64,000 nt of DNA from Psychrobacter ciconiae (GCF_904846055.1 NZ_CAJGYV010000001.1:682001-746000), one strand, 5' to 3'; shown: positions 8,720 to 17,795, numbered from the stretch's first letter. Numbers and translations: made by a program. Notes: generated by a model not told the origin, from the sequence alone.

Positions 8720-10561
8720 ATGATTGCTGTCGCGACCGGCGCCCCAGACTTGATGCTTCAAGCGATTATTTTTTTGGGAGCGGCGCTACTTCTTGTGCCT
8801 TTAGGCAAGCGCTTGGGACTGGCGACAGTGTTGGGATATTTGTTAACAGGATTGATTTTGGGACCAAGCGGTCTTGATGTGGTGGGCGATGCCGAAAGCT
8901 TGCTGCATTTTGCTGAGTTTGGCGTGGTGATGCTGCTGTTTATCATCGGTCTTGAGCTTCAGCCATCACGGCTTTGGGCACTGCGCCATTCTATTTTTGT
9001 GCTTGGCGGCTTGCAGGTGGGGCTAACGGGCATCACTTTGATGGGGCTGAGTTATTATTTATTTTCCCTGCATTTAGATACCGCGTTTATTGTTGGCTTC
9101 GGCTTGGCGTTGTCGTCAACGGCATTTGTTTTGCAGCTTCTGACCGAAAAGCAGCAGTTATCAAGCACCCATGGTCGAGAAGCATTTACCATTTTATTGT
9201 TTCAAGACATCGCCGTCATTCCACTGCTTGCGGTGATTCCTTTTTTATCCGGCGTCCGCGAGCAAAGCTATGACATCATTTATTTTGCTAAAGTGATCGC
9301 GGTATTTGCGGGGCTGATTTTATCAAGCCGCTATATTGTCCGACCATTTTTTAAATTTGTGGCATCAAGCGGCGCCACCGAATTGCTCACTGCTGTTGCC
9401 CTATTTATCGTCATGGGGGTGTCGATACTCATGGAGCAAATCGGGCTGTCGATGGCACTTGGGGCGTTTTTAACGGGTGTTTTGCTTGCTGACTCTGAGT
9501 ACCGCCATGAGCTTGAAGCCAGTATCGAGCCGTTTAAAGGGCTACTTTTGGGGCTGTTTTTTATGTCGGTGGGTATGCTGACCGATGTTGGGCTGATTTT
9601 GGCAAAGCCGGTGTTTATCATCAGCGCCGCTGCCATGCTGATGGTTATTAAGTTTTTGGTCATAACTTTAATTGCCAAAGCCACCGGCAACCGCTTGCCA
9701 ACCAGTATCCGCCTTGGGGTAACGCTTGCTCAAGGCGGCGAGTTTGCCTTTGTGCTGTTTAGTGTGGCGACCAAACAAAACGTGCTCAGTGGTGAGCTTG
9801 CCGGAATGCTCAATTTAATTGTCACCATTTCTATGGCAATGACGCCCCTTGCCTTTTTACTTCTTGAAAAAATCGGCGAGCCTATTTTTGCCAAAACCAA
9901 ACCCAGCCGCGAGTACGACACCATTCCTGACCAAGAGCATCCCGTGATTATCGCCGGATTTGGTCGTGTTGGGCAAATCATCGGTCGCGTGCTTCGGATG
10001 CACAATATCGAATTTACCGCCATTGAACGCTCGGCAAACCGCGTTGATTTTGTTCGCAAATTTGGCAACCAAGTTTATTATGGCGACCCCAAAAACCCTG
10101 AGATTCTGCGCGCGGCTGGCATCAGTAAAGCCAAGCTCTTTATCATTGCGGTTGATGATTTGGAGCGCTCCATCACCACCGCTCAGTATTTGCGCAATCA
10201 TTATCCAGAGCTAACCGTTCTTGCCCGCGCCCGCGATCGGCAACATTATTACCGATTGCGCGAAGTTGGCGTTCGTCATATTTGGCGCGAAACTTATTTA
10301 ACGTCCTTAGATATGTCGCGTGAGTCATTGCAGCTTTTGGGGATTTCACCTGAAAAAGCACGCGAAACTATCCAAACATTCCGAGATTATGACGATGATT
10401 TAATCGAGCGCCAACAAGCCATTTATGATGACGAAGCGCGGATGATTGAGTCCGCGCAATCTGCTATCGCCGAGCTTGAAAGCTTGTTTGATGAGGACAT
10501 CGATGAGGCGCGCCGCTTGGATTTAAAGCTGTATCGCATGAGCAAAGAGCAGTCGTTTTAG
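8720..10561 (+). CDS. KefB/KefC-type monovalent cation:proton antiporter (CPA2) with RCK domain
   Basis: 613-residue inner-membrane protein of the CPA2 family, exchanging K+ or Na+ for H+. About 12 hydrophobic segments occupy residues 10-390, including the characteristic LGYLLTGLILGPSGL and the QGGEFAFVLF segment. A cytoplasmic RCK/TrkA-N nucleotide-binding domain follows, with the Rossmann motif IIAGFGRVGQIIGRVL and the later FIIAVDDLERS. E. coli KefC is gated by glutathione adducts; whether this one is cannot be told from sequence, though gshB is in the same window. Ribosome binding site AAGGAGA is strong. It ends 15 bp from a convergent gene. Confidence 0.92.
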   Translation: MIAVATGAPDLMLQAIIFLGAALLLVPLGKRLGLATVLGYLLTGLILGPSGLDVVGDAESLLHFAEFGVVMLLFIIGLELQPSRLWALRHSIFVLGGLQVGLTGITLMGLSYYLFSLHLDTAFIVGFGLALSSTAFVLQLLTEKQQLSSTHGREAFTILLFQDIAVIPLLAVIPFLSGVREQSYDIIYFAKVIAVFAGLILSSRYIVRPFFKFVASSGATELLTAVALFIVMGVSILMEQIGLSMALGAFLTGVLLADSEYRHELEASIEPFKGLLLGLFFMSVGMLTDVGLILAKPVFIISAAAMLMVIKFLVITLIAKATGNRLPTSIRLGVTLAQGGEFAFVLFSVATKQNVLSGELAGMLNLIVTISMAMTPLAFLLLEKIGEPIFAKTKPSREYDTIPDQEHPVIIAGFGRVGQIIGRVLRMHNIEFTAIERSANRVDFVRKFGNQVYYGDPKNPEILRAAGISKAKLFIIAVDDLERSITTAQYLRNHYPELTVLARARDRQHYYRLREVGVRHIWRETYLTSLDMSRESLQLLGISPEKARETIQTFRDYDDDLIERQQAIYDDEARMIESAQSAIAELESLFDEDIDEARRLDLKLYRMSKEQSF

Positions 10562-10576
10562 TCCAAGCCTTTATGA

Positions 10577-11506
10577 TTACTCTGCCAAACAGCTTTTTGG
10601 TGCTTGTTTTTTATTTAACGAGCTGACGCATTGCCAATTGCCGCTGTCTAAATCATGATAAAACACCAGCGTTTTGCCATTTAAATAGCGCGTTGGAAAC
10701 TGCGCCCCCAAAACCGTTGCCACCACCGCACAATCGCTGTTTTTTATTCCAGCAACTTGATTGGCAACCGTCATCCCCACCTTTTGCTCATTGGCGCTCA
10801 GTGGCAAATTGACCGGACACGATTGCGATTGCTCATAAATCTGCGCCACTCTGATTTGCGCATTTTTAGCAACATTATAAGCATCAAAAATAAGCGCTTG
10901 CTCTTTTTGTTTGGCAATCAGCGGTAAAAACTGAACGTTTATCACCAACAGCACAAAGGCAAAAAAGCCAAAGCCAAGCCCAAAGCCAACAATACTCACC
11001 CCGCCCTCACGGCGCAGATGAGCTTCTTGCGCCGCCTCATCGCGCGGATTTTGCTCAAGTGCATCAGCAATTTCGCGCCGCGCCATCCGGTAATAATAAG
11101 CATCCGTCCAGCGCGCCACCATCACCGACCAAAACAGCCAAATGGCCGCGCCAATACCAATCCTTGTTGCCATATGATAAGCGTCTGGAACAAACGACAT
11201 AAAGGCAAATTCAAAAAACACCAAAACAAGGGTAATGTTTAAATGAATAAATGACCAGCCAGCAACGCTATAAACAATGGCGTCCATATAACGCTTTCGG
11301 TACAACAGCCACGGAAAGGTCATAAAAAACGCTGCCCAGTGCCATTTGGGCGACAAATAGCCTTGACTGTCGAAGTCCTCAAAGCGCTTTAAATAATAGT
11401 CCTGACTGCGATGACCAATAAACCACTGGTCAAGTTGACGCCGCCTTTTGGCACTCAATTGCTCTTGATAAAACGGCGGCGGCGAATCCGTCTCGATAAA
11501 TAGCAT
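10577..11506 (-). CDS. DUF2628-like membrane protein
   Basis: 309 residues. After a hydrophilic N-terminus (YYLKRFEDFDSQGYLSPKWHWAAFFMTFPWLLYRKRY) come several membrane segments, then a predicted periplasmic tail with paired Cys (SQSCPVN and KNSDCAV, WQCVSS, KSCLAE). The K-W-x-W-A-A-F-x(5)-W-L-L-Y-R-K-x-Y pattern is that of DUF2628 proteins, which have no well-defined function. A further hydrophobic segment (GFGLGFGFFAFVLLVIN) precedes the tail. The four Cys could form disulphides. The gene is convergent with the KefC-type antiporter and divergent from trmB. Confidence 0.8.
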   Translation of the reverse strand: MLFIETDSPPPFYQEQLSAKRRRQLDQWFIGHRSQDYYLKRFEDFDSQGYLSPKWHWAAFFMTFPWLLYRKRYMDAIVYSVAGWSFIHLNITLVLVFFEFAFMSFVPDAYHMATRIGIGAAIWLFWSVMVARWTDAYYYRMARREIADALEQNPRDEAAQEAHLRREGGVSIVGFGLGFGFFAFVLLVINVQFLPLIAKQKEQALIFDAYNVAKNAQIRVAQIYEQSQSCPVNLPLSANEQKVGMTVANQVAGIKNSDCAVVATVLGAQFPTRYLNGKTLVFYHDLDSGNWQCVSSLNKKQAPKSCLAE

Positions 11507-11635
11507 AAAAGTGGCTCACTTTACAAAAAAGTTAACTGATATACCATTATAAAGCATCACTGAAAGCGATTCGAGGGCGCTTTTTATGGCATTTGGTAGC
11601 AAGGCTTGATGGCTTAACGATTCAAGCTTGAGCGA

Positions 11636-11664
11636 TTTAACTTATAACCAGTTTACCCTATAAT
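11636..11664 (+). promoter_or_regulatory. Probable trmB promoter
   Basis: TTTAAC (11636-11641), 17-bp spacer, TATAAT (11659-11664). A near-ideal sigma-70 arrangement 30 bp before the trmB ATG. Confidence 0.6.
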
Positions 11665-11694
11665 AAGACAACTTTTTTTAATTGACTGTTTATT

Positions 11695-12417
11695 ATGAAA
11701 CCTGACACCTTGCAGCCGCGCGTGATTAACACCTTTATGAAGCGCAAAACTCATATGAATAAAAACGCCGAGCTTGCGCTAAGCGACCCTATGTTTGCGC
11801 CGTATTTGGTCAATAATGGCACAGGAATGGGCGACCTTGAGGGTATTAATGACTTGCGAGCTTTGTTCCAAGACACGCCAAACGGCGTGGATGCGCCATT
11901 GACCCTTGAGATTGGCTTTGGTTTGGGCGATTCATTAATTGAAATGGCAACCAACGATAAAGACCGCAATTTTATTGGCATTGAAGTTCATGAGCCGGGC
12001 ATCGGTAAAGCGGCATTTATGGCGCATGAAAACGGTTTGACCAATATTAAAATCATTAACGGCGACGCCATTGCTCTGCTTTCGCAACTGCCTGACAATC
12101 ACATCGACCGAGTTCAGCTTTATTTCCCTGACCCGTGGCAAAAAAAGCGCCATCATAAGCGCCGCTTTGTCAGCCCTGAGCGCATGACATTGGTCACCCG
12201 AGTGCTCAAATCCGGCGGCTGGTTTCATACCGCCACCGACTGGGAGCATTACGCGTTTTGGATGGTCGAAGTCTTAGATGAAATGCCAAACTTAACCAAT
12301 CAAGCCGGTCGCGGCAACTTCACCCCAAGACCTGACTTTCGCCCTATGACCAAGTTTGAGCGCCGCGGTATTGAGCGTGGTCATGGCGTTTGGGATTTGA
12401 TTTATGTTAAGGATTAA
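11695..12417 (+). CDS. trmB: tRNA (guanine-N7)-methyltransferase
   Basis: 240-residue SAM-dependent enzyme that makes m7G46 in the tRNA variable loop. The SAM-binding motif is [15 protein letters not shown], and the diagnostic TrmB motif [15 protein letters not shown] follows. The C-terminal T-x-F-E-x-R-G signature is present as [13 protein letters not shown]. The first ATG (11695) has a TATAAT promoter 30 bp upstream and is used here; ATGs at 11737 and 11755 are alternatives. Single gene with its own terminator. Confidence 0.96.
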   Translation: MKPDTLQPRVINTFMKRKTHMNKNAELALSDPMFAPYLVNNGTGMGDLEGINDLRALFQDTPNGVDAPLTLEIGFGLGDSLIEMATNDKDRNFIGIEVHEPGIGKAAFMAHENGLTNIKIINGDAIALLSQLPDNHIDRVQLYFPDPWQKKRHHKRRFVSPERMTLVTRVLKSGGWFHTATDWEHYAFWMVEVLDEMPNLTNQAGRGNFTPRPDFRPMTKFERRGIERGHGVWDLIYVKD

Positions 12418-12471
12418 GTTTTGCTTGGGTTTGCTTGCAGCAATTGATGATTGAGCTTGTCAGCCCTTAAC

Positions 12472-12499
12472 AAACGGCGACTGAGCATCGCCGTTTTTT
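12472..12499 (+). terminator. Terminator after trmB
   Basis: 9-bp stem AAACGGCGA / TCGCCGTTT, loop CTGAGCA, then a T run. It lies 55 bp after the trmB stop. Confidence 0.88.
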
Positions 12500-12667
12500 A
12501 CCGCTTGAATTACGTTAAAATTTGTGAAACCTCGCAAAAAACGCTTATTTTTGGTTGCCAAATTTAGTAATTATCCTTATGCTAGTAACGTTATTGTCTC
12601 TAGATTTTCTATCACTGTCCTTGCAAACTTCGGTTACATAAGGGTTACGCGAGTTTTCCCCAAATCC

Positions 12668-12688
12668 TGTGGATAACTCTGTGGATAA
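12668..12688 (-). other. Pair of perfect DnaA-box sequences
   Basis: TGTGGATAA occurs at 12668-12676 and 12680-12688. This is the exact complement of the DnaA consensus TTATCCACA, so both boxes are on the - strand, 12 bp apart centre to centre. A one-mismatch copy (TTATCAACA) lies at 13029-13037 on +. They flank an AT-rich stretch. Whether DnaA binds here is inference. Confidence 0.55.
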
Positions 12689-12989
12689 CTGCCTTATCAC
12701 TCCTCCCTGACGCTTAATCTACAACCCTTTCATTAAAATTGTTCATTTTTTATACAATTATTTTTATCTATAATAATCAATAGCTTAAGCTAAATATTTT
12801 TAACGCTTGATTATCTAAGGTTTCTTAAAATCGCCCGCCGCTTTTTACCATGTTTCACAGTCGCCTTATAAATTCGCAATTTTTTAGCAGCAACTGCTTA
12901 TAAAAAACTTTAAATCAAACTTGAATTTTCAGGCGTCATCTACTGTCGCCTACAGACCGTTATTGGGTTAATTTAAGGGTTTTCTTTGC

Positions 12990-12995
12990 TATACT
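12990..12995 (+). promoter_or_regulatory. Probable extended -10 element of recA
   Basis: TGC-TATACT, 130 bp before the recA ATG. -35 is weak at the usual distance. No CTGT-N8-ACAG LexA box overlaps it. Confidence 0.45.
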
Positions 12996-13125
12996 AGCAT
13001 CATCGAAACGGCAGCTGATTTGCCAAAATTATCAACATTTCTTTATTACATTAGTTTTACTACCATACTCAAGGTATGACCGCAAAATTTGCTGCTCATG
13101 CCTATTAAACGACAAGGATTCCAAA

Positions 13126-14184
13126 ATGGATGACAATAAAGCCAAAGCGCTAAAAGCCGCCCTTGGTCAGATTGAAAAGCAATTTGGTAAAAACACCATC
13201 ATGCATTTAGGCGACGATTCAGTGGCGCTAGATGTTGATGTGGTGTCCACCGGCTCGCTGGGACTGGATATCGCGCTTGGCATTGGTGGCTTACCAAAAG
13301 GGCGCATCATTGAGATTTATGGTCCTGAAAGCTCGGGCAAAACCACAATGACCCTTCAAGCCATCGCAGAATGCCAAAAGCAAGGCGGCACTTGTGCCTT
13401 TATTGACGCGGAACACGCGCTTGATCCGATTTATGCGCGCAAACTTGGCGTCAATACCGATGATTTATTGGTCTCGCAGCCAGACAACGGTGAGCAAGCG
13501 CTTGAAATTACCGACATGCTGGTGCGATCAGGCGCGGTCGATATGATTGTGGTTGACTCGGTAGCGGCTTTGACCCCGCGCGCGGAAATCGAAGGCGAAA
13601 TGGGCGACTCGCACATGGGGCTTCAAGCTCGTCTGATGAGTCAAGCGCTTCGTAAAATCACCGGAAACGCCAAACGCTCCAACTGTATGGTGGTGTTTAT
13701 TAACCAAATCCGCATGAAAATCGGCGTCATGTTCGGTAGCCCTGAAACGACCACTGGCGGTAACGCGCTGAAGTTCTACGCGTCAGTTCGGATGGACATT
13801 CGCCGCATTGGTGCGGTCAAAAATGGCGATGAAATCATCGGTAACCAAACCCGCGTCAAAGTCATCAAAAACAAAATGGCGCCGCCGTTTCGTCAAGCGG
13901 AATTTGAAATCACTTACGGTGAAGGCACGAACCATTTAGCCGAAGTCATTGATTTGGGCGTGGAAGTTGGCGCAGTGGGCAAAGCTGGCGCTTGGTATAG
14001 CTACGGCGATGAAAAAATCGGTCAAGGTAAAGCCAACTCCGTTCAGTTTTTAAAAGAAAATCCTGAGATTGCCCAAGCCATTGAAGCCAAAATCCGCGCG
14101 GACAAATTGGGGGCAATTGACCCATCAGCAGTTGTGGATGAGGACGAAGCCGAGTTTAGCGCTGATCCGGTTGAGTTGCCATAA
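13126..14184 (+). CDS. recA: Recombinase RecA
   Basis: 352-residue DNA strand-exchange protein. It polymerises on single-stranded DNA with ATP and drives homologous recombination and repair. Walker A is GPESSGKTT, and the second ATPase motif is VVDSVAAL; the L1/L2 DNA-binding loops are at [17 protein letters not shown] and around [21 protein letters not shown]. The C-terminal tail is acidic ([16 protein letters not shown]), as in most RecA. Ribosome binding site AAGGA precedes the ATG. recX follows 21 bp downstream, so both are likely on one mRNA. A ~130-nt leader is implied by the promoter position. Confidence 0.98.
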   Translation: MDDNKAKALKAALGQIEKQFGKNTIMHLGDDSVALDVDVVSTGSLGLDIALGIGGLPKGRIIEIYGPESSGKTTMTLQAIAECQKQGGTCAFIDAEHALDPIYARKLGVNTDDLLVSQPDNGEQALEITDMLVRSGAVDMIVVDSVAALTPRAEIEGEMGDSHMGLQARLMSQALRKITGNAKRSNCMVVFINQIRMKIGVMFGSPETTTGGNALKFYASVRMDIRRIGAVKNGDEIIGNQTRVKVIKNKMAPPFRQAEFEITYGEGTNHLAEVIDLGVEVGAVGKAGAWYSYGDEKIGQGKANSVQFLKENPEIAQAIEAKIRADKLGAIDPSAVVDEDEAEFSADPVELP

Positions 14185-14205
14185 GCCGTTTGGCACTTAG
14201 ATGCT

Positions 14206-15261
14206 ATGAGCCAAGTTAAAACACTCGCCGAAATCTTAGCTCAGGTCGATAAAGCACCTGAGAAAAAACCTAGGAATCCGCCTGATTCAACATCAGGCGC
14301 GGCGAAACTCAACAGCAAAAAGCGCTCTGAGATTACCGCTCAGGGCGCTTTTGTGCATGATGATATTGATAATAAAACACAAAAAACATTTACTAAAAAC
14401 TTTCGTTCGAAAAATAACTTTAATCAAAGCTTCGACAATTTAGAAACCAGCTTAGACATTGACACACCAAACCCTACTCGAAAAAAAGGTAAAAAAAAGC
14501 AAAAACGCTTTCATCCTGCCGCAACCTTTGTTCCTGAAATCACAGAAACGCCAAATTACGAGCCGCCGAGCCCTAACAGCATCAAAGCGTTACTTGCTGA
14601 GGTCAAAAGCGACTTAGAAAACACCTTGGAAAACGGCGAAACGCAAGTCATCACTCAAGACACGGACAACATTCCTGCCGCGCTCAAAGCCTATTTGCGC
14701 TCCCCTGAGCAGCGCCAAGCCGAATCAGACGCAATCAAAGCCGAAAGCCGATTGCGCTGGCTGGCATTTTATTATTTATCGCGGCGCGAGTTTGGACAAA
14801 CTGAGCTGAAGCAAAAGCTGATTGAAAAAGAGCAAGACCCCGACAAAATCGACGAGTTATTGGCGGAGTTTAGCGAAAAAGGCTATCAAAGCGATGAGCG
14901 CGCCACCTTGATGATTATCCGTGAAAATATCCGTAAAGGTCGCGGTCGCAACCGGATTAAGCAAGAATTGCAGCAAAAAAAGCTAACCATGCCTTGCAAT
15001 ATCGACGAGCTAATTGAGTTAGCTCAAGCTGAAAGCCAAGCCTTTAGCGAGTTTATGGCGGACGATGACGCGTTGGTTGAGGGCGTCGATTGGCTTAAGC
15101 TTGCGGTTACCGCCCGAACCAAAAAGTATGGTGACAGTATTCCGACCACGCCAAAAGACAAAGCCAAGCAGCTTCGGTTTTTACAATATCGCGGCTTTCA
15201 AAGTGATGTTTGCTTCGCAGCGCTTGATTATACCCTTGAGACGTTGGATGAGCGCTATTAA
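14206..15261 (+). CDS. recX: Regulatory protein RecX with long N-terminal extension
   Basis: RecX caps RecA filaments and limits recombinase activity. The three-repeat helical RecX domain occupies about residues 180-351 (SRLRWLAFYYLSRREFG, then EFSEKGYQSDERATLMIIREN and the final LRFLQYRGFQSDVCFAAL). In front is an unusual ~175-residue segment that is charged and low in hydrophobics, with a basic cluster (RKKGKKKQKRFH, 92-103), probably disordered. E. coli RecX is only 166 residues. Its place directly after recA confirms identity. The stop codon lies inside the stem of the terminator. Confidence 0.93.
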   Translation: MSQVKTLAEILAQVDKAPEKKPRNPPDSTSGAAKLNSKKRSEITAQGAFVHDDIDNKTQKTFTKNFRSKNNFNQSFDNLETSLDIDTPNPTRKKGKKKQKRFHPAATFVPEITETPNYEPPSPNSIKALLAEVKSDLENTLENGETQVITQDTDNIPAALKAYLRSPEQRQAESDAIKAESRLRWLAFYYLSRREFGQTELKQKLIEKEQDPDKIDELLAEFSEKGYQSDERATLMIIRENIRKGRGRNRIKQELQQKKLTMPCNIDELIELAQAESQAFSEFMADDDALVEGVDWLKLAVTARTKKYGDSIPTTPKDKAKQLRFLQYRGFQSDVCFAALDYTLETLDERY

Positions 15262-15285
15262 CTTTTGTCATTAATAGCGCTTTTT
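15251..15285 (+). terminator. Terminator overlapping the recX stop codon
   Basis: Perfect 11-bp stem AGCGCTATTAA / TTAATAGCGCT (15251-15261, 15271-15281), loop of 9, then T run. The TAA stop (15259-15261) is part of the stem. Confidence 0.88.
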
Positions 15286-15325
15286 ATTGGCAGTCTATTT
15301 AATTACTTTTACTTTAGACCGCCTA

Positions 15326-15380
15326 ATTAATAACCACTCGATTAATAACTACTTAGTTAATAACTACCTAATTAATAATA
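15326..15380. repeat. 15-bp tandem repeat, about 3.7 copies
   Basis: Consecutive units ATTAATAACCACTCG, ATTAATAACTACTTA, GTTAATAACTACCTA and a partial ATTAATAATA. The period is exactly 15 bp. The array runs into the last codons of the - strand transporter gene (its stop is at 15372). Likely formed by slippage or duplication at a gene end. Confidence 0.8.
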
Positions 15381-16829
15381 GCCAAGCAGCTTCCACCAAA
15401 TAAGCCCTGCACCAATCCAAACGACCAAGTTGACCACGCTCATGATTGCGCCGATACTCCACCACTCCCCAAGGGTGATATAACCGGAGTTAAAAATCAC
15501 TGGCGCTGTTCCGGTTGCATAATGGGTCAAGGTCATCATGATGTTTCCTGCTGCTGCCAAAATCAGGGCATAAAGCATCGGTGGCGCACCAAGTGCCAAA
15601 CCGACGGCATAAAACGCGGCAAATAATGCGGTGATATGCGCCGTTGTACTGGCAAAAAAGTAATGGATGTATAAATAAACCAGCGTCAAAATCGCCACAG
15701 CACCGACCCAACCAACGCCGGTAAATTCAATCATATGCTCGATATTGTCCGAAAACCAGCCGACCAAACCAAGCTTGTTCAGATAAGATGCCATCATAAT
15801 CAGCGCGCCAAACCAAATAATGGTATCCCAAGCTGACTTTTCTTTGAGAACATCCTCCCAAGTCAATACGCCCGTTAGTAAAAGCGCCGTTAAACCGATA
15901 AACGCGGTCGTCGTTGCATCAACGCTGAGGCTCTCACTAATCAACAGCGCCGGAATATTTGCCCAAAGTATCAGCATCAGCGCAAATACGCCCAGCATAA
16001 TTTTTTCTTGTCGGGTCACGTGACCCATTTGCTTAAGGTTATCTTTGGCAAACGTTTTGGCGTCAGGGGTAGCTTTGACTTCCGGCGGATAAACCAAATA
16101 AATAACTAATGGCATTAAAATCAGGCAGAGCATTCCTGGAATAAACATCGCCACCGCCCAAGTCGTCCACGACAAATGAATTTGACTGCCGGTTGCTTTA
16201 TTCACCAAATCCACCACCAGCGGGTTTGGCGCCGTGGCGGTAATAAACATCCCGGAGGTAATCGGGTTGGCATGATAATTCACCATCGCCAAATAGCGAC
16301 CGATTTTATCTTCTGTGCCCTCCTCCGGCGTTGAGTGAAAGCTTTGCGCAATCGACAGCATAATCGGGTGAATGATTCCGCCGCCGCGAGCCGTGTTTGA
16401 TGGGGTGATGGGCGCAATCATCAATTCAGCTGCTGTGAGTGAGTACGCCACACCAACCGTTTTTTTACCAAAAATCGAGATGAAATAATAAGCAATGCGC
16501 CGACCAAGACCGGTCTTAATCAAGCCGCGCGAAATCATCACCGCAATACCAATGAGCCAAATTAGCGGGCTTGAAAAGCTTGATAACGCATCGCTAATCG
16601 CGCCGCTTGGCGTGTCATTGGTCACCCCCGTGAGCGCCACAGCAGTCACCGCGATAATCGCAATCGCACCAATCGGCAGCACTTTGCCAATAATCGCCAC
16701 AATGGTTGCAATAAATAATGCCAGCATGTGCCAAGCATCGGCACTGACGCCTTCAGGGATCGGAATGACAAACCAAATAATCAAACCAACGGCGATACTA
16801 ATCAAAGCAGGAATGGGCTTAAAGGGCAT
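15372..16829 (-). CDS. DASS (SLC13/CitT-like) dicarboxylate or tricarboxylate transporter
   Basis: 485-residue inner-membrane protein with about 12-14 hydrophobic segments. DASS transporters move C4-dicarboxylates, 2-oxoglutarate or citrate with Na+ or in exchange. The first substrate hairpin carries the SNT signature (APITPSNTARGGG), and the C-terminal half has the matching hairpin HYATGTAPVIFNSGYI. The N-terminus (GLIIWFVIPIPEGVSADAWHMLALF) is typical of CitT/SodiT1-like members. The exact substrate cannot be read from sequence. Ribosome binding site AAGGAGGT is strong. The gene is monocistronic, convergent with recX. Confidence 0.92.
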   Translation of the reverse strand: MPFKPIPALISIAVGLIIWFVIPIPEGVSADAWHMLALFIATIVAIIGKVLPIGAIAIIAVTAVALTGVTNDTPSGAISDALSSFSSPLIWLIGIAVMISRGLIKTGLGRRIAYYFISIFGKKTVGVAYSLTAAELMIAPITPSNTARGGGIIHPIMLSIAQSFHSTPEEGTEDKIGRYLAMVNYHANPITSGMFITATAPNPLVVDLVNKATGSQIHLSWTTWAVAMFIPGMLCLILMPLVIYLVYPPEVKATPDAKTFAKDNLKQMGHVTRQEKIMLGVFALMLILWANIPALLISESLSVDATTTAFIGLTALLLTGVLTWEDVLKEKSAWDTIIWFGALIMMASYLNKLGLVGWFSDNIEHMIEFTGVGWVGAVAILTLVYLYIHYFFASTTAHITALFAAFYAVGLALGAPPMLYALILAAAGNIMMTLTHYATGTAPVIFNSGYITLGEWWSIGAIMSVVNLVVWIGAGLIWWKLLGYY

Positions 16830-17028
16830 AATCGACCTCCTTAAGATATTGTTATTATTATTAATTTTGAATTTTTATAGTTTTCAAAACGCTTCGTTTA
16901 TGCCGCTATCATATAATGATTCTCATCTTATTTATTCAGCTTTCACTTTTTTTAACAATTTAGTGAAAATGAGATTAATAAGCATAGGTTTTATTTTTCT
17001 TTATTATTTTTCTTTAAATAGAATAAAG

Positions 17029-17065
17029 ACCAAAAAAAAGAGCCTTACTAAGCTCTTTTTTTGGT
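17029..17065 (-). terminator. Terminator after the YidB-like gene
   Basis: Stem ACC-A8-GAGC / GCTC-T7-GGT around loop CTTACTAA (17044-17051). The A and T runs on both sides make it work in either direction; 11 bp after the 17076 stop. Confidence 0.8.
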
Positions 17066-17075
17066 AAATTTTTGA

Positions 17076-17795
17076 TTACGATTTGAGCGTCCCTAATCGG
17101 CTGGATAACTGCTGAATAATCTGCTCGATTTCTTGATTTGCTTCACCTTCGTTGTCCAAGTTGCCATGCGGCGTCAATTGGTTCATCACTTCAGGAAGCA
17201 GCTCTGCCAGACCTTGACGAACTTCCAAATCATTGGCGCCGGTTTTTGCCGCAATATTTTGGATGTCCTGCTCATCAAATAAGCGGCTGACTTCATGCGG
17301 GTCGAGATTGTCATTCAGCTCGTGATTGCTCAGCCATGAGCGCGCTTGATGGTCGTAGCCTAACTGACTGATTTTGTTAAGCGCGCCACCAAGACCGCCA
17401 TTTCTTTGAATCCAGCTCAAAACTACAGGAAGCAGCGCGGCAATCAGCATGCCTTTACCACCAAAGCCGCTTTGCTGCCGCGACCCCAAGATACTGCCTA
17501 AAATATCACCCAAACCGCCTGCGCCTTGGTTGATACCGCTACGCGACTGGTTGCTTGGGTTAATTATCCCGCCCAAAATATCATCAAGACCAAAATGATT
17601 GTCCGAATGACGCTCGTAGCGCTGCGGGTTGTAATCGCGGGGCTGATTGCGACCCGTCAACACGCCGCCTAAAATATCGCCAAGACCGCCCGTTCGACGT
17701 GGAGTGATTTTTTGGTTGATGGGGTTTCGGCGAGCGTCTTCAGGGTCAATGGCACTGCGCGCGATTTGGGTAACCAGATTTCCTAGCAAACTCAT
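17076..17795 (-). CDS. YidB-like (DUF937) protein with internal repeats
   Basis: 239 residues. The C-terminal part (GLGGALNKISQLGYDHQARSWLSN onward, with PHEVSRLF and IQNIAAKTG) matches the YidB/DUF937 family, whose function is unknown. The N-terminal half has a Gly-Leu-Asp motif three times: GGLGDILGGVLTGR, FGLDDILGGIINPS and GGLGDILGSILGSR, separated by Asn/Arg/Gln-rich linkers. E. coli YidB (~130 aa) lacks this extended region as far as I recall. A hydrophobic segment (MLIAALLPVVLSWI) lies in the centre. Single gene with good ribosome binding site AAAGGGAG. Confidence 0.85.
   Translation of the reverse strand: MSLLGNLVTQIARSAIDPEDARRNPINQKITPRRTGGLGDILGGVLTGRNQPRDYNPQRYERHSDNHFGLDDILGGIINPSNQSRSGINQGAGGLGDILGSILGSRQQSGFGGKGMLIAALLPVVLSWIQRNGGLGGALNKISQLGYDHQARSWLSNHELNDNLDPHEVSRLFDEQDIQNIAAKTGANDLEVRQGLAELLPEVMNQLTPHGNLDNEGEANQEIEQIIQQLSSRLGTLKS

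Larger units (their letters stand above)
12418..13125. other. trmB-recA intergenic region (708 bp)
   Basis: The longest gene-free stretch in the window. It contains the trmB terminator, two perfect DnaA-box sequences in direct orientation (12668-12688), a very AT-rich segment (about 12720-12830), a 13-bp CTGT-N5-ACAG inverted repeat near 12943, and the recA promoter (-10 at 12990). No ORF with a credible start was seen. Confidence 0.75.

Noticed and set aside
12668..12688. Chromosome origin at the DnaA boxes
   Set aside because: Genes on both sides point toward the region, dnaA is not adjacent, and only two perfect boxes occur. Kept as a DnaA-site finding only.
12943..12960. CTGT-N5-ACAG inverted repeat upstream of recA as a LexA box
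   Set aside because: The spacing is 5, whereas the LexA site of gammaproteobacteria is CTGT-N8-ACAG. The -10 of recA is more than 30 bp away.
16830..17075. tRNA gene or riboswitch in the gap
   Set aside because: No cloverleaf or conserved riboswitch core seen; the hairpin there is a terminator.
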